Shown piece by piece: positions 53,891 to 63,412 of a stretch of 64,000 nucleotides of DNA. Source of the stretch: Clostridiaceae bacterium (GTDB taxonomy: Bacteria; Bacillota; Clostridia; Peptostreptococcales; Tindalliaceae); assembly GCA_011390155.1 (NCBI GenBank), contig JAABSW010000005.1:1-64000 (forward strand). Direction: 5' to 3'. The notes below the pieces were generated by a model. It saw only the letters and a program-made list of their open reading frames with translations, was not told the origin of the DNA and did not search any database. Position 1 is the first letter of the stretch; each line of letters starts with the position of its first letter. A program made the translations under genes and the position numbers.

Positions 53891-55072
53891 TTACTCGAAA
53901 CTTTCCAGGGTCAGCATCTTATACGTATAGCCGTAAGATCTGTTTCTGCCCTGTTCCTTGCCCCAATATAGCGCCGTATCTGCTTTACGTATGTAGTCAT
54001 CTAATTCAAGGGATTTATGATCGTACGCAGCAGCTCCTACTGTGATGGTCAGCCGGTGATCTGTCACTCCATCATTAAAATCATGTTGTTCCACCATGAT
54101 TCTTATTTTTTCTGCCATTATCAATGTTCCCCTCATGTCGGTGTCTGGCAGTAATAAAATAAATTCTTCGCCACCCCATCTGGCAGCGGTGTCTTGTTCT
54201 CGTTTGATTTTCAGCAGTAATTCTGCCAATGCCTGTAGCACATAATCACCACACTGGTGACCATATTTGTCGTTGAATTTCTTAAAATGATCCACGTCTA
54301 AAAGAATGATTCCAAAAGATCGCTGGCTTCTATTTGCCAGTTTAAGCTGATATTTCATTTTTTCTGTAATGTCGCGACGGTTAGGTAAATTTGTCAACAC
54401 ATCGTATCGAGATAAGTACTCCAGTTCTACATTGGCTTTCTTCAGTGCTTCTGCCATTTTTGTCACGCGTTTTCGTTCAGCAACATAAGTATGAGTAAAC
54501 ACCATAAAGAGTACGATGACCCCTATGGTAGACCCTATTAATCCGTATAAATTACTATAATTCAACAGTTTTGCGTCAGTAATGGCTATAATCTGGGTAC
54601 TTTCAGAAAGATCCAGGGTAATCATCCATAGGGTTGAAGCAGATAGCAAAGCCAGAAACAACCATCTTAAAAGTCCCTGGTGAAGGGCCATGAGCACAAC
54701 AGCTAAAAAAGGAATAAAAAAAGGGAAACCACCAAACAGTCCACCATGTGCCGTCCATATGTAGGGTACAACGCCCAGGCAGGTAAAAAAAGAAGCCAGC
54801 AAAATAGAACCTTTAAACCGTCCGTATTGAACTGAATACCAGAAAAGCACCGCCAATACCATTAGAATGAAAAGAGGCGGCATGATTCTCTGAAGAGGCG
54901 ACCTTAAGTATATATTTGCCAAACCCGATATTAAGGTAATCAACATGCCAATGAGTAGCAACGCCAGAAAAATTCTCTGTTCCAACGTGTTATCACCTTG
55001 CCTGATTTGTTGACTGTTTTTGAACGGCTTTTTACTTAAGTTACCTTTGCCTGATAAAGTTTGTTTTTTCAT
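53891..55072 (-). CDS. Membrane diguanylate cyclase (GGDEF)
   Basis: About 393 residues: six or seven membrane helices from about 35 to 205, a short linker coiled coil, then a GGDEF domain. The active site reads RWGGEEF, and REQD lies five residues before it, so the inhibitory I-site (RxxD) is intact. It should make cyclic di-GMP from two GTP. ATG 55072 follows AGGGAG at 7 bases; ATG 55102 is an alternative. The PilZ protein at 8782 is a possible receptor. Confidence 0.9.
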   Translation of the reverse strand: MKKQTLSGKGNLSKKPFKNSQQIRQGDNTLEQRIFLALLLIGMLITLISGLANIYLRSPLQRIMPPLFILMVLAVLFWYSVQYGRFKGSILLASFFTCLGVVPYIWTAHGGLFGGFPFFIPFLAVVLMALHQGLLRWLFLALLSASTLWMITLDLSESTQIIAITDAKLLNYSNLYGLIGSTIGVIVLFMVFTHTYVAERKRVTKMAEALKKANVELEYLSRYDVLTNLPNRRDITEKMKYQLKLANRSQRSFGIILLDVDHFKKFNDKYGHQCGDYVLQALAELLLKIKREQDTAARWGGEEFILLLPDTDMRGTLIMAEKIRIMVEQHDFNDGVTDHRLTITVGAAAYDHKSLELDDYIRKADTALYWGKEQGRNRSYGYTYKMLTLESFE

Positions 55073-55307
55073 CAGCTGTCTCCCTGGTTGTTGACTTAAC
55101 ATTGGCCAACCCTCACTTGAACGATTCACACATTCCGGTTTAACACATACACAACGCCAGTTCTTATTAATAGTTATTCGATAAAAAAAACAATAATCCT
55201 TCTTTTCTGCGTAAATCATAAAAACCCTTTTCCAGACAAAATAATGCCCAATAAAACAGAGTTGCTGTTTTGCTGGGCGATGGTTTGTGACAATTTCCTT
55301 TATTAAC

Positions 55308-55889
55308 TTATTCCTGACATCGAATGATTTCCTTAATCATGTCCGGCTTTATTTCCCAGATATTGGCCTGCACACGAAAAACATCCCACCGGTCAATGTC
55401 AAAAATACGCACCCAGCTGTCAATAATTTGTTTCCGTTCCTGGGGATAAAAATGTGCTGTTCTTTTTTCGAAAAAGGAGTAAATGTCTTTATGTCCCCGA
55501 CGTTTCATTTCTTCCCTGTACGCACCATCATCAGCTTCATCTGTTGGTATATATAAATGATTCAGTACATAATCCCATTTAACACTGTCAAAGTAAATAA
55601 TCTCCGACTCATCCACTTCGACCACATACACCACTGTTTCTTCAGTCGGCCGGAGCATGTTTTCTTCACTGACAGAGCACCAAATAGGGTATTCCACACC
55701 CTCCGGTTTCGGGACACGTTGAGATGCTGCTTTGACAAACCACTGGTACAGTTCAGAGATGTATTCAGATATGATGTCAAATTTTTCGGTTATATGGTCC
55801 TGTGTGATCCGAATGACACCGTTCTTATTCAGTTCATCCAGGCTTTTCAGGTCTTGCCTGGTCCAGAGTGTCACTTTCTTTTGAGTCAT
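55308..55889 (-). CDS. DUF3841-like protein
   Basis: The 193-residue soluble protein starts with LWTRQDLKSLDELNKNGVIR and has the ICSVSEENMLRPTEE-like and YLYIPTDEADDGAYREEMKRRG-like blocks of the uncharacterised DUF3841 family. It contains no enzymatic motif I know. It lies downstream of the DJ-1 gene on the same strand. Confidence 0.7.
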   Translation of the reverse strand: MTQKKVTLWTRQDLKSLDELNKNGVIRITQDHITEKFDIISEYISELYQWFVKAASQRVPKPEGVEYPIWCSVSEENMLRPTEETVVYVVEVDESEIIYFDSVKWDYVLNHLYIPTDEADDGAYREEMKRRGHKDIYSFFEKRTAHFYPQERKQIIDSWVRIFDIDRWDVFRVQANIWEIKPDMIKEIIRCQE

Positions 55890-55920
55890 ATCAATCTTCT
55901 CCTTCTGTTTCTGTTCTTCA

Positions 55921-56511
55921 CTAGAAACCCATCAGATGCTTTACCTTGTTACAGTTTTCACTGCTTGTCAGTTTTTCCAATAACAGAAACGCCACCTCCA
56001 TGGCTGTGGAGGGATTAAAGGAAGTGATGACATTCTTATCCACCACAACGGACTGATCTCCCAACACATTCACCCCATAAGAGGCCAGCTGGTGCTGCCG
56101 CTTGCGGTTGTTCAGATTGTATGTGGTTCCGTTGCGCCCCATCAAAACACCGCTGCGTCCCAACAATAGCGATGCCACACAAACGGTGGCGATGAGCTTA
56201 CCCTGTTGATCAAACTCGCGGATAAATGCCATCACTTCTTCCCTAAACCCATCTTCATAAAAACCAGCCTCTTCAAAGCCACCAGGGATGGCAAGGGCGT
56301 CAAAGTCTTCCACCCGTACTTGTTCCAGCCGTTTCTCCGGGATCACAGTAAAATTCCAAGTACATTTCAGTTGTTCCCTGGTGCCAACCGTCACCAAGTC
56401 TGTAGAGCCATCTCCTTCAAAAAGGTTCCATCCCAACACATCGGTAAACACACTGGCTTCCAGAGCTTCAAAACCGTTTATCAACAACAGGCACACCTTT
56501 TTCACATCCAT
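55921..56511 (-). CDS. DJ-1/PfpI-family protein
   Basis: The 196-residue alpha/beta protein has the family nucleophile Cys111 in ATVCVASLLLG and the conserved Glu15 (GFEALE). Family members act as glyoxalases, chaperones, deglycases or proteases, so the activity cannot be named. It ends the row with the DUF697 gene, 11 bases downstream of its end. Confidence 0.88.
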   Translation of the reverse strand: MDVKKVCLLLINGFEALEASVFTDVLGWNLFEGDGSTDLVTVGTREQLKCTWNFTVIPEKRLEQVRVEDFDALAIPGGFEEAGFYEDGFREEVMAFIREFDQQGKLIATVCVASLLLGRSGVLMGRNGTTYNLNNRKRQHQLASYGVNVLGDQSVVVDKNVITSFNPSTAMEVAFLLLEKLTSSENCNKVKHLMGF

Positions 56512-56522
56512 CGCCCCCGATT

Positions 56523-57527
56523 CTATTCAGTCTCTTTTCCCTGATCTTTTGAAGCACTTCCAGGGCCCCTAAAGATACCTGTAAACATGTTTTTACCATG
56601 ATGGTACATATTGCCTGCTCCTTTTTTGGAAAGGTTCATGGCCGCCCGTCGAATGTAACCAGCGTTTTCTGACACAATAGTCCCTAGCAACCTTGCCGCC
56701 TGCAGAGAAGCAGAGCGTTTAATGCGTCTACGCTCGACTCGCACCAGACTTCCCATGTATTGCTGGGCAATAAAACCGACCCGTAATGTTAAAAAAGCAT
56801 TGGCCGTTCCCTGTATGGCTGAGTTCACTAAAATATTAACCGCTGCATTCACCCCTGGCACAAAGGACCCCAACATAGATCCAAAGAGGGTTGTAATCAT
56901 GGGTTCCATTTGTTCATCCAACACGTCCAAATCTTCGATTTCCCTGGCCAGCAGCACTGTGGCGGCCACATTGATGTATAACCTGATGAAATCTTTTGGA
57001 TTAGGCCTTTGATGGTAGATAGTGGCGATTTGCCACACCATCTTTGTGGCGCTGACCATAACAAAAAGGCCATCCAGGCTTCCGTTTTGAGACACGGCAG
57101 TGGTTAAAAAAACCTGGGAAGCAGTCCGTTTGGTCAACTTCTCAGTCTCCTTGTTCAATTCCCCCAGTTTATCCAATAACAAAGCCTCATCAGCGTCTGC
57201 TGGGATGGGTAATAACCCTTTTTCCTCCAGAATTTTGTTCCTGTTCAGATGTAGGATTAGATGCTGCTGATACTTTTTCTGAGCTTCTTCATCTTCTTCT
57301 GGGGGCAGTGCCATTGCCCTGGGCAGTTTGATGTACATAAACACAGGATACCCAATGGTATAACCAGCCACCGCCAACACTGCCAACACAAAGATCCAAC
57401 CCACCCAAGGGTGGACCAGGTTGATCCGTTGTTGCAGCGACAGTACCTGGCTGATGAAAATAATGACTGTCAGAAACAATAAGCCAACACCAAATAATTT
57501 TAATGACCGCAGGGTTTTATCCGTCAT
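56523..57527 (-). CDS. DUF697-domain membrane protein
   Basis: About 334 residues with two N-terminal membrane helices (LFGVGLLFLTVIIFISQVL and WIFVLAVLAVAGYTIGYPVF), an acidic linker and a C-terminal region of hydrophobic helices typical of DUF697 (YcjF-like). No GTPase domain is present in this protein. ATG 57527 has AAAGGAG 7 bases upstream. Copy 2 of the structured repeat ends just before the ribosome-binding site, so it may sit in this gene's leader. Function is unknown. Confidence 0.7.
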   Translation of the reverse strand: MTDKTLRSLKLFGVGLLFLTVIIFISQVLSLQQRINLVHPWVGWIFVLAVLAVAGYTIGYPVFMYIKLPRAMALPPEEDEEAQKKYQQHLILHLNRNKILEEKGLLPIPADADEALLLDKLGELNKETEKLTKRTASQVFLTTAVSQNGSLDGLFVMVSATKMVWQIATIYHQRPNPKDFIRLYINVAATVLLAREIEDLDVLDEQMEPMITTLFGSMLGSFVPGVNAAVNILVNSAIQGTANAFLTLRVGFIAQQYMGSLVRVERRRIKRSASLQAARLLGTIVSENAGYIRRAAMNLSKKGAGNMYHHGKNMFTGIFRGPGSASKDQGKETE

Positions 57528-57557
57528 CAACAGGCTCCTTTCATGTTACGTCTCCCC

Positions 57558-57681
57558 TTTATCCGATGACTACCACCGCTAAGACTCCCTCTTCTGCAAG
57601 AGGAAGATAAGCGGTGCTACGTCCCTGGATAACGCATTCTTAGCTTCTGATGGAGTTAAAACTCCACCAGAAGCTAAGAAT
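57558..57681 (-). ncRNA. Copy 2 of the structured repeat, candidate small RNA or leader
   Basis: Read on the minus strand: a 21-base-pair hairpin with a four-base loop (57681-57636, one G-U pair), AGAATGCGTTATC (57640-57628), then the 73-base core (57630-57558). The closing stem is TTATCC (57632-57627) with GGATAA (57564-57559), and inner stems CACCGCT/AGCGGTG and CCTCTT/AAGAGG. The hairpin contains the rnhA stop codon (57674-57676). The core ends about 30 bases before the DUF697 gene. It runs opposite to copy 1. Confidence 0.55.
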
Positions 57682-58165
57682 CCTTTTTATAACCTTCATC
57701 CTCCGGTAAATTGTCCTGACTGGCCGCCAGTTTTACCAACTCATCGCATCGTTCATTTTCTGGATGACCACTGTGACCCTTCACCCACAAAAATGCTATG
57801 TCATGTGGTTCAATCAGCTTAAGCAGTTTTTCCCACAAATCAATGTTTTCTGCCATGTCTTTTTTGTTGCGTTTCCATCCATTGCTTTTCCACCGTTTCG
57901 CCCAACCTTTTGTCACACCGTCCACCAGATATTTTGAATCGCTGTATAATGTAATTTCGCAGGGATACTTTAGCATTTCCAACGCCGTTATACAGGCTGT
58001 CATCTCCATTCTGTTGTTGGTGGTATGCTGGTATCCGCCGGAAATTTCTTTTTTGTGACCGCCATGGACCAAAATGGCAGCGTAGCCTCCCCGACCAGGG
58101 TTACCAAGGGCGCCTCCGTCTGTGTATATTTCGACTTTTTTCAAGTTGTCTTCCCCACTTTCCAT
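57674..58165 (-). CDS. rnhA: Ribonuclease HI
   Basis: The 163-residue enzyme cuts RNA in RNA-DNA hybrids. The first acidic residue lies in [11 protein letters not shown], the glutamate in NRMEMTA, the aspartate in [11 protein letters not shown] and the last in [17 protein letters not shown] is also present. GGGAGG precedes the ATG by 7 bases. The stop codon lies in the arm of structured repeat copy 2, so the C terminus may have been shaped by that element. Confidence 0.95.
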   Translation of the reverse strand: MESGEDNLKKVEIYTDGGALGNPGRGGYAAILVHGGHKKEISGGYQHTTNNRMEMTACITALEMLKYPCEITLYSDSKYLVDGVTKGWAKRWKSNGWKRNKKDMAENIDLWEKLLKLIEPHDIAFLWVKGHSGHPENERCDELVKLAASQDNLPEDEGYKKDS

Positions 58166-58183
58166 GTTTAGTCCTCCCTACAA

Positions 58184-58228
58184 AAAAGCCCCGCTCATCA
58201 GTAGAATTTCCACCAATGAGACAGAGCT
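58184..58228 (-). terminator. Terminator of the copper-amine-oxidase-like gene and capA
   Basis: AGCTCTG-CTCAT and ATGAGCGGGGCT pair with a single bulge, followed by six T on the minus strand. Confidence 0.75.
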
Positions 58229-58340
58229 CATTTCAGGAACTGGTTGTCTACAATTCCTAGTATACCATGATTTCTTTTCCGCGACAGCCTTTGTCAACAT
58301 ATCTTTCCAGGTATTAACGCTGCTGATTTGCTTAACACTG

Positions 58341-58760
58341 CTATGGATGCTGTTCAAACAGAATGGTGCTTGAATGGTAATCCCAATCAACGGTGGCACC
58401 AATGCATTCCGCCATAAAACTGGCTGTTACCATGGTTCTGCCCCGTACTATGGTGGCAGGTAAATCCATAGGGCTCAACTGACCATTCACACTGGCATTT
58501 GTCTCACCAATGTCAACAATAATTTCGTTATCCTGGTAATTCATTTTCACCAACCTGGCTTCAGAATCCCAAATAACCTCTGCCCCAACTTGTCTGCCTA
58601 CAGCGCTTAATGGCACCACAAACCATCCATTCATCAACAAGGGCGCCACATCGGATGAAACAGTTTCTCCATTAATGGTCATTCTTTCAACCCTGGCAGA
58701 TGCTGTGTTTGCCATCAGCAAAACCAGTAATAAAGTGATGGATATAATTCGTTTTATCAT
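58341..58760 (-). CDS. Secreted protein with a copper-amine-oxidase N-terminal-like domain
   Basis: The 139-residue protein has a signal peptide (SITLLLVLLMANTASA) and one stalk-type domain (VVPLSAVGRQVGAEVIWDSEARLVKMNY, then FMAECIGATVDWDYHSSTI). Such domains occur in many Firmicutes surface proteins and bind wall or partner proteins; this one has no enzymatic part. It follows the capA-like gene on the same strand and shares its terminator. Confidence 0.82.
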   Translation of the reverse strand: MIKRIISITLLLVLLMANTASARVERMTINGETVSSDVAPLLMNGWFVVPLSAVGRQVGAEVIWDSEARLVKMNYQDNEIIVDIGETNASVNGQLSPMDLPATIVRGRTMVTASFMAECIGATVDWDYHSSTILFEQHP

Positions 58761-58770
58761 TTCCTGCTCC

Positions 58771-60066
58771 TCATCTCAATAGTTCCAAAGGTGTCAGGTT
58801 TCCATTATCTTCCACATTCACCGAATGACTTAACTGGTTCAGCCTATCAATAATCCTTTGACTTTTTCCGTCTTCCAACAGTGAATATACTTTCCCGAAT
58901 TTAATCCTGCCAAAATGCAACCGGGCTTCATGAATTTTTTCTCTGTTCATTACTATTTCCAATGCGGCTGTATCATTGGCCACTGGTGTGTGGCTTGTGG
59001 TGAAAACAAAATTTCCCATGGAGTGAGCTGTAAACTGCTTTTCTCCATCCCATTCAATAGCTTGCAGTACATGGGGATGAGTGCCTATCACCAAATTGAC
59101 CCCCAGGTTTCTTAATTCTTTTTCCAGTACTCTTTGGCTGCTTGTGGGGTGATCGGCCAGTTCTTCTCCCCAGTGAATCTTGGAAATAGTGTAATCCACT
59201 TTGTTAACCCAGGGTTCTATGTAACTCATCAGCTTATCAATGTTGTATGCTTCTGCCATGCCTGGCTTATTTTTACCCGCTCGCCAGTCTGTCGTAGGCA
59301 TTACCTGAGAAGCACCAAAAATGGCTAAGGAAACACCGTTTATCTCGATTACATGAGGTGCATATGCCTGTTCAATGTTTTCCCCCACACCTACATAGGC
59401 ATATCCTAGTTCATCCAGGGCTTGCATGGTTTCAGATAGAGGAGCGTCCATACCATGGTTGTTGGCAAGAGAAAATACAATTTTGTCACTGTAGGGTTCA
59501 AACAGGGATAAATAGATGGGGTCTGATTGAAAAGGAAAGGTTTTATCCATTAAAATTCTGCTGGTACCAATGGACGTTTCAAGGTTGGCAACAATCAAAT
59601 CAGCCTTTTTCAACAATGAATCGAAATCTTCCAGTGTATATTCCATGCCGTGCTTGTCCAAAGCGCGGGCCATGTTGTCTGCCATCATACAATCTCCAAG
59701 AAACACAACCCTGACAGTGTTTGCCTCTTCATTTTCCAGCTGGTGGGATCCATCCTCATCCATTTTTTCAGGAGAAGGTCGATCTTCTGGTTCAACATTC
59801 GTATCATCTAGCTCGACATCAGGCTCTTCAATCACTTCGCCAGTATTTTCAGGCTCTGCATCTAAATCTTCTGACCTTTCATGGTATACACTTTCCTGGA
59901 CTGTCATGTCTTCTGAATAGCTTTGATAACTATCCAATAGATTAGTCCATGCAACGCTGGCTTTTTGTGACATAAACAAAATGACCTGAATCGTCATAAG
60001 GTTCACCAACAGTATAACTGTCATCAATAACATACTCAGCAATTTTCTTTTTTCAAAATATTTCAT
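58771..60066 (-). CDS. CapA-family protein (poly-gamma-glutamate synthesis-like)
   Basis: The 431-residue protein has an N-terminal signal-anchor, a long acidic low-complexity linker, and the metallophosphatase-like CapA domain with VFLGDCMMAD, NLETSIGT, SLANNHGMDA and GTHPHVLQ. CapA is part of capsule machinery in Bacillus, but capB and capC are absent here, so a capsule cannot be claimed. It lies 10 bases upstream of the copper-amine-oxidase-like gene. Confidence 0.88.
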   Translation of the reverse strand: MKYFEKRKLLSMLLMTVILLVNLMTIQVILFMSQKASVAWTNLLDSYQSYSEDMTVQESVYHERSEDLDAEPENTGEVIEEPDVELDDTNVEPEDRPSPEKMDEDGSHQLENEEANTVRVVFLGDCMMADNMARALDKHGMEYTLEDFDSLLKKADLIVANLETSIGTSRILMDKTFPFQSDPIYLSLFEPYSDKIVFSLANNHGMDAPLSETMQALDELGYAYVGVGENIEQAYAPHVIEINGVSLAIFGASQVMPTTDWRAGKNKPGMAEAYNIDKLMSYIEPWVNKVDYTISKIHWGEELADHPTSSQRVLEKELRNLGVNLVIGTHPHVLQAIEWDGEKQFTAHSMGNFVFTTSHTPVANDTAALEIVMNREKIHEARLHFGRIKFGKVYSLLEDGKSQRIIDRLNQLSHSVNVEDNGNLTPLELLR

Positions 60067-60228
60067 AGGTCACCTCTCTACAACCATGATGCTAAACTAT
60101 TCATTAGTATATATGAAATCATTCACTTATGCCAGTATTGGCCTTCTAATGACAATCATTTCCCCGTTGAACCGTTTGCTGCATACCTCCACCGGGTATA
60201 TCTGAAATACAAATGAAAGGATGATCCT

Positions 60229-61098
60229 ATGAAAAACTATCATGAAATATCATATACTCACGCAACACATGTGCAATTAAAAGTTCTTTATTTGGAAGAA
60301 ACGAGTGTTTTTTATCAAAATATCATTGGTTTACAAATACTGAACAAGAAAGATGATCACATTCAGCTAAGCGCTGATGGGACAAATGTTTTAATAACCC
60401 TGGTTCATAAAGACAACTTCATCGCCAAGCCAAGTGGCCACACTGGTTTATACCACATGGCATTACTGATGCCAGACAGACTACGGCTAGGGCTCTTTCT
60501 TAAGAATCTGCAAAGGGCATCGTATCCACTGATCGGTGCCTCACATCATGGTGTCAGCGAAGCCTTGTATCTGGAGGATCCCGAAGGAAATGGCATTGAA
60601 GTCTACGCCGATACCCCGGACAAAACCTGGGCCCGGCATGAAGATGATCACCAGCAACTGGAAATGGTGACTCGACAACTGGACCTGGATTCTCTTATTG
60701 AGGTGGCCAAAAAAGCTGAATGGACAGGTGCTCCACCAGAAATGATCCTAGGCCACATTCATCTTCATGTTGCCGATTTAAAGAAATCAGAAGCATTTTA
60801 CGGAGCCTTGGGTTTTTCCATGATACAAACCATTCCAGGCCAGGCAACCTTTGTTTCCACTGGTGGTTATCACCATCACATTGGTTTTAATGTATGGAAT
60901 GGAAAAGGAGCTCCTGCTCCACCTAAAAATGCGGCAGGCATGGATTTCTTCACACTCCTGTTTTCTGACAAGGAAATGTTGGATGCTGCTATAAAAAATG
61001 CAACCGCATTAGGGTATGAGGCGTATCATAACAATGAAGATATATACCTCTATGACCCTTCAATGAACCTAATCCAGTGTCATATCGCTTCCAAATAA
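60229..61098 (+). CDS. Two-domain glyoxalase/extradiol-dioxygenase-fold protein
   Basis: The 289-residue protein is a tandem of two vicinal-oxygen-chelate domains (first with HVQLKVLYLEETSVFYQ and NGIEVYAD, second with HIHLHVADLKKSEAFYG and HHHIGFNVW). It resembles catechol 2,3-dioxygenase-like proteins such as CatE/YfiE, with metal-binding histidines visible. The last metal ligand position reads IQCHI rather than the usual glutamate, so catalysis is uncertain. It is the only plus-strand gene of this part. Confidence 0.8.
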   Translation: MKNYHEISYTHATHVQLKVLYLEETSVFYQNIIGLQILNKKDDHIQLSADGTNVLITLVHKDNFIAKPSGHTGLYHMALLMPDRLRLGLFLKNLQRASYPLIGASHHGVSEALYLEDPEGNGIEVYADTPDKTWARHEDDHQQLEMVTRQLDLDSLIEVAKKAEWTGAPPEMILGHIHLHVADLKKSEAFYGALGFSMIQTIPGQATFVSTGGYHHHIGFNVWNGKGAPAPPKNAAGMDFFTLLFSDKEMLDAAIKNATALGYEAYHNNEDIYLYDPSMNLIQCHIASK

Positions 61099-61100
61099 GA

Positions 61101-61128
61101 AAAGCAGACCCATTAAAAAGGCCTGCTT
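61101..61128. terminator. Terminator between the glyoxalase-like and DapA-family genes
   Basis: AAAGCAG-CC and GGCCTGCTTT pair with one mismatch, with T-runs at both ends; it serves the convergent genes. Confidence 0.65.
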
Positions 61129-61163
61129 TAATGTGTAGACAAATGTAAAGAAAATAAACGTGA

Positions 61164-62117
61164 TTACAGTAGTCCAATAATCTCCATGACAGCACGAAGC
61201 TCTTCAGTTCTGATGTCATCGATGGGTTCCATCACGACTTTGCAGTCGTCATGCTCAATCACGCCCATCCACTTCAGAGCCCGTTTGTAACACTGTGGGT
61301 ATTGCAATACATTGGCAAATGCAATGGCATTCAGTGGTGCTACTTTATCATGAAAAATCTTGCGGGCCGACTCCACATTGCCTTGTTGTAAGAACTCAAA
61401 CATATCGCTCTGCTCCCTGGGAAGCACACAACTGGCAGCGGAAGTCATTCCTTTAGCACCATAACGCAGCATCAAATAGTTCATCTGGTCATGACCAGCC
61501 CAAGCTTGGACCCTTCCATCAGTTGCTCCCTCGTACATGGCTATTTTGGCTGGATATGGTAAAAATAGTTTTGCACAATGCAGCGTTGGCAGATGATCCG
61601 CCAGTTTTTTCAGTAGAGGCAACGAAATTTCGATACCTGCACCGCCATCGTATACCATCAGTGGTAAATCTGTGGCATTTCCAATGTACTTGATATGCCT
61701 AAAAATACCTTCTGCACCATGAGGATGATAGTAAGGCCCAGTGGTAAAGATATAGTCTGCTCCCACGCTTTCCGCATGTTTGGCCAACAGTGAACTCACA
61801 TCACTGGCCGAGTCGTTGACGCCTACCCCTACCGGTACGCGGCCGGCGGTTTGATCCACCACAATTTCCACAAATTGTTTTCTTTCTGCTTCTGTCATGG
61901 CGAAGACTTCCCCGGTGCTTCCAAGGGTCAGGATGCCATGTACTCCTTTATCGATGACAAAGTCCACCAGGCTCCGGGTAGAGGCTTCATCAATGCTGCC
62001 GTCCGGTTTCATGGGCGTGATTGTCAGTACGTGATTTCCAAATAATTTTGCTTTCTTTTCCTGAAGTGTTTCCACACTCATCCCTCCATTTTCATTTGTA
62101 AGGTAGTTCTTCGACAT
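61164..62117 (-). CDS. DapA-family aldolase/lyase paralogue
   Basis: The 317-residue TIM-barrel protein has the family block LTLGSTGEVFAMTEAER, the active-site tyrosine in LMVYDGG, and a lysine in HCAKLFLPY where DapA has IKEASG. It is therefore a catabolic or specialised pyruvate-type lyase rather than lysine-pathway DapA. Possible starts are ATG 62117 or GTG/ATG near 62081 with GGAGGG upstream. It closes an operon with an MFS carrier and an amino-acid dehydrogenase, so it likely cleaves or makes a transported keto acid. Confidence 0.82.
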   Translation of the reverse strand: MSKNYLTNENGGMSVETLQEKKAKLFGNHVLTITPMKPDGSIDEASTRSLVDFVIDKGVHGILTLGSTGEVFAMTEAERKQFVEIVVDQTAGRVPVGVGVNDSASDVSSLLAKHAESVGADYIFTTGPYYHPHGAEGIFRHIKYIGNATDLPLMVYDGGAGIEISLPLLKKLADHLPTLHCAKLFLPYPAKIAMYEGATDGRVQAWAGHDQMNYLMLRYGAKGMTSAASCVLPREQSDMFEFLQQGNVESARKIFHDKVAPLNAIAFANVLQYPQCYKRALKWMGVIEHDDCKVVMEPIDDIRTEELRAVMEIIGLL

Positions 62118-62119
62118 TA

Positions 62120-63412
62120 TTATTTTTTTCCTTCCGCCATTAGCACGGCCTGGGGCAACCTGTTAAGCAACATCATGGCGATGGGTACCAGCAAGGCTCC
62201 TGCTCCAAGCATGGCAAAGGGCAGCCCCCAGTGAACTGCCATGGTAGGGTCAGTAAGCCCTGGATTAATCACTTCCAGTAGTTTTCCAAAAATTGTTGGT
62301 GATAAAATAGTCATGAAATAACCAAAAGCAGACTGGACTCCCAATGCAGTGGCTCGAATGGAAACATCCGTCATTTCCGTTAATCCCGCTTTAAAGATAC
62401 CAGAATCAGCAACGACCCAGAACCCAATCCATAAACCCACTATTGTAACAAGTGAGAGGGGTTTCCCATAGAGATTTCCCAAAATGAACTGACCAACCAG
62501 GCTGAAGAAAGCGCACACTGTGATGGTTTTGATTCGTCCGATTTTGTCTGCAACGATGCCGAATAAGTAGACGGCTGGTGCCCCCAGCATAATGATCATG
62601 GCTGCCAGTCTTCCACCCAGGGCAACAGCCTCCATCTGGGGCATGCCTGTTGCTAAAGCACTGGCCACCATAAAGGGACCGATCCATCCCCAAAAGGCAT
62701 AAAGTTCCCACATATGACCCATATAACCCAGGGTAATAATCGCTGGGCCTTTATAACCCCCGCCTGGAGAAGGTATAGCCCGGTTTGTGTTCATCTGTAA
62801 TGTTTCTTTCGTTTCTTTTTCTTTTGGAGTTGTTGCAATTTGTTGATCAGCAGCTGGTTTTTCCTCCACTAAAGTAAACATTACCCAAGCAGCCAGAAAT
62901 GCCGGCAAAGAGGTGGCCATCATGCCTGTCTTCCACCCATAGGTTGAAGCCAGAGGAGCTGCCACAAAATACCCCCCTGCATAAGCCAAGGTTAACGCTG
63001 CAGTGTAACCTCCAATGACCCGACCACGTCTTCCTGGTGGAAACCAGTTGGCCAAAATGGCCATACCAGGCACATAAATGGCACCTGCCGACAAACCGGT
63101 AAGCAACCTGAGCAACAGGATACTGGTAAAACCCTGGGCCAGCCAAACAAAAAGAGTGGCAGAAACAGCTGTTAACAACGTAGCCCAGGCAGCCACTTTT
63201 TTAGGTCCGATGATATCTGCCAGTTTTCCTGTGATCAACACCACCACCACGTATCCTGTCTGGAAAGCAGAAAGTATATAACCAGTTTGGCTGGAGGTCA
63301 GGTCAAATTCCCGGGCCAAATAGGGTAGCACCGCTGAAAAATTGTACCAGGGCAGGTACCCCAGGATCATTGCAAAAACCAACAGCCCGAATATTCGTTT
63401 TTCTCCCTTCAT
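62120..63412 (-). CDS. MFS transporter
   Basis: The 430-residue protein has about twelve membrane helices in two halves, with GKLADIIGPKKVA between helices 2 and 3 and a hydrophilic middle loop. This is the layout of major facilitator proteins of the nitrate/oxalate or sugar-phosphate type. The substrate is unknown. It overlaps the dehydrogenase gene (ATGA) and is followed after 2 bases by the DapA-family gene. Confidence 0.9.
   Translation of the reverse strand: MKGEKRIFGLLVFAMILGYLPWYNFSAVLPYLAREFDLTSSQTGYILSAFQTGYVVVVLITGKLADIIGPKKVAAWATLLTAVSATLFVWLAQGFTSILLLRLLTGLSAGAIYVPGMAILANWFPPGRRGRVIGGYTAALTLAYAGGYFVAAPLASTYGWKTGMMATSLPAFLAAWVMFTLVEEKPAADQQIATTPKEKETKETLQMNTNRAIPSPGGGYKGPAIITLGYMGHMWELYAFWGWIGPFMVASALATGMPQMEAVALGGRLAAMIIMLGAPAVYLFGIVADKIGRIKTITVCAFFSLVGQFILGNLYGKPLSLVTIVGLWIGFWVVADSGIFKAGLTEMTDVSIRATALGVQSAFGYFMTILSPTIFGKLLEVINPGLTDPTMAVHWGLPFAMLGAGALLVPIAMMLLNRLPQAVLMAEGKK

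Noticed and set aside
58771-60066. The CapA-like gene as evidence for a poly-gamma-glutamate capsule
   Set aside because: The synthesis genes capB and capC are not nearby; CapA-like domains occur in many other contexts.
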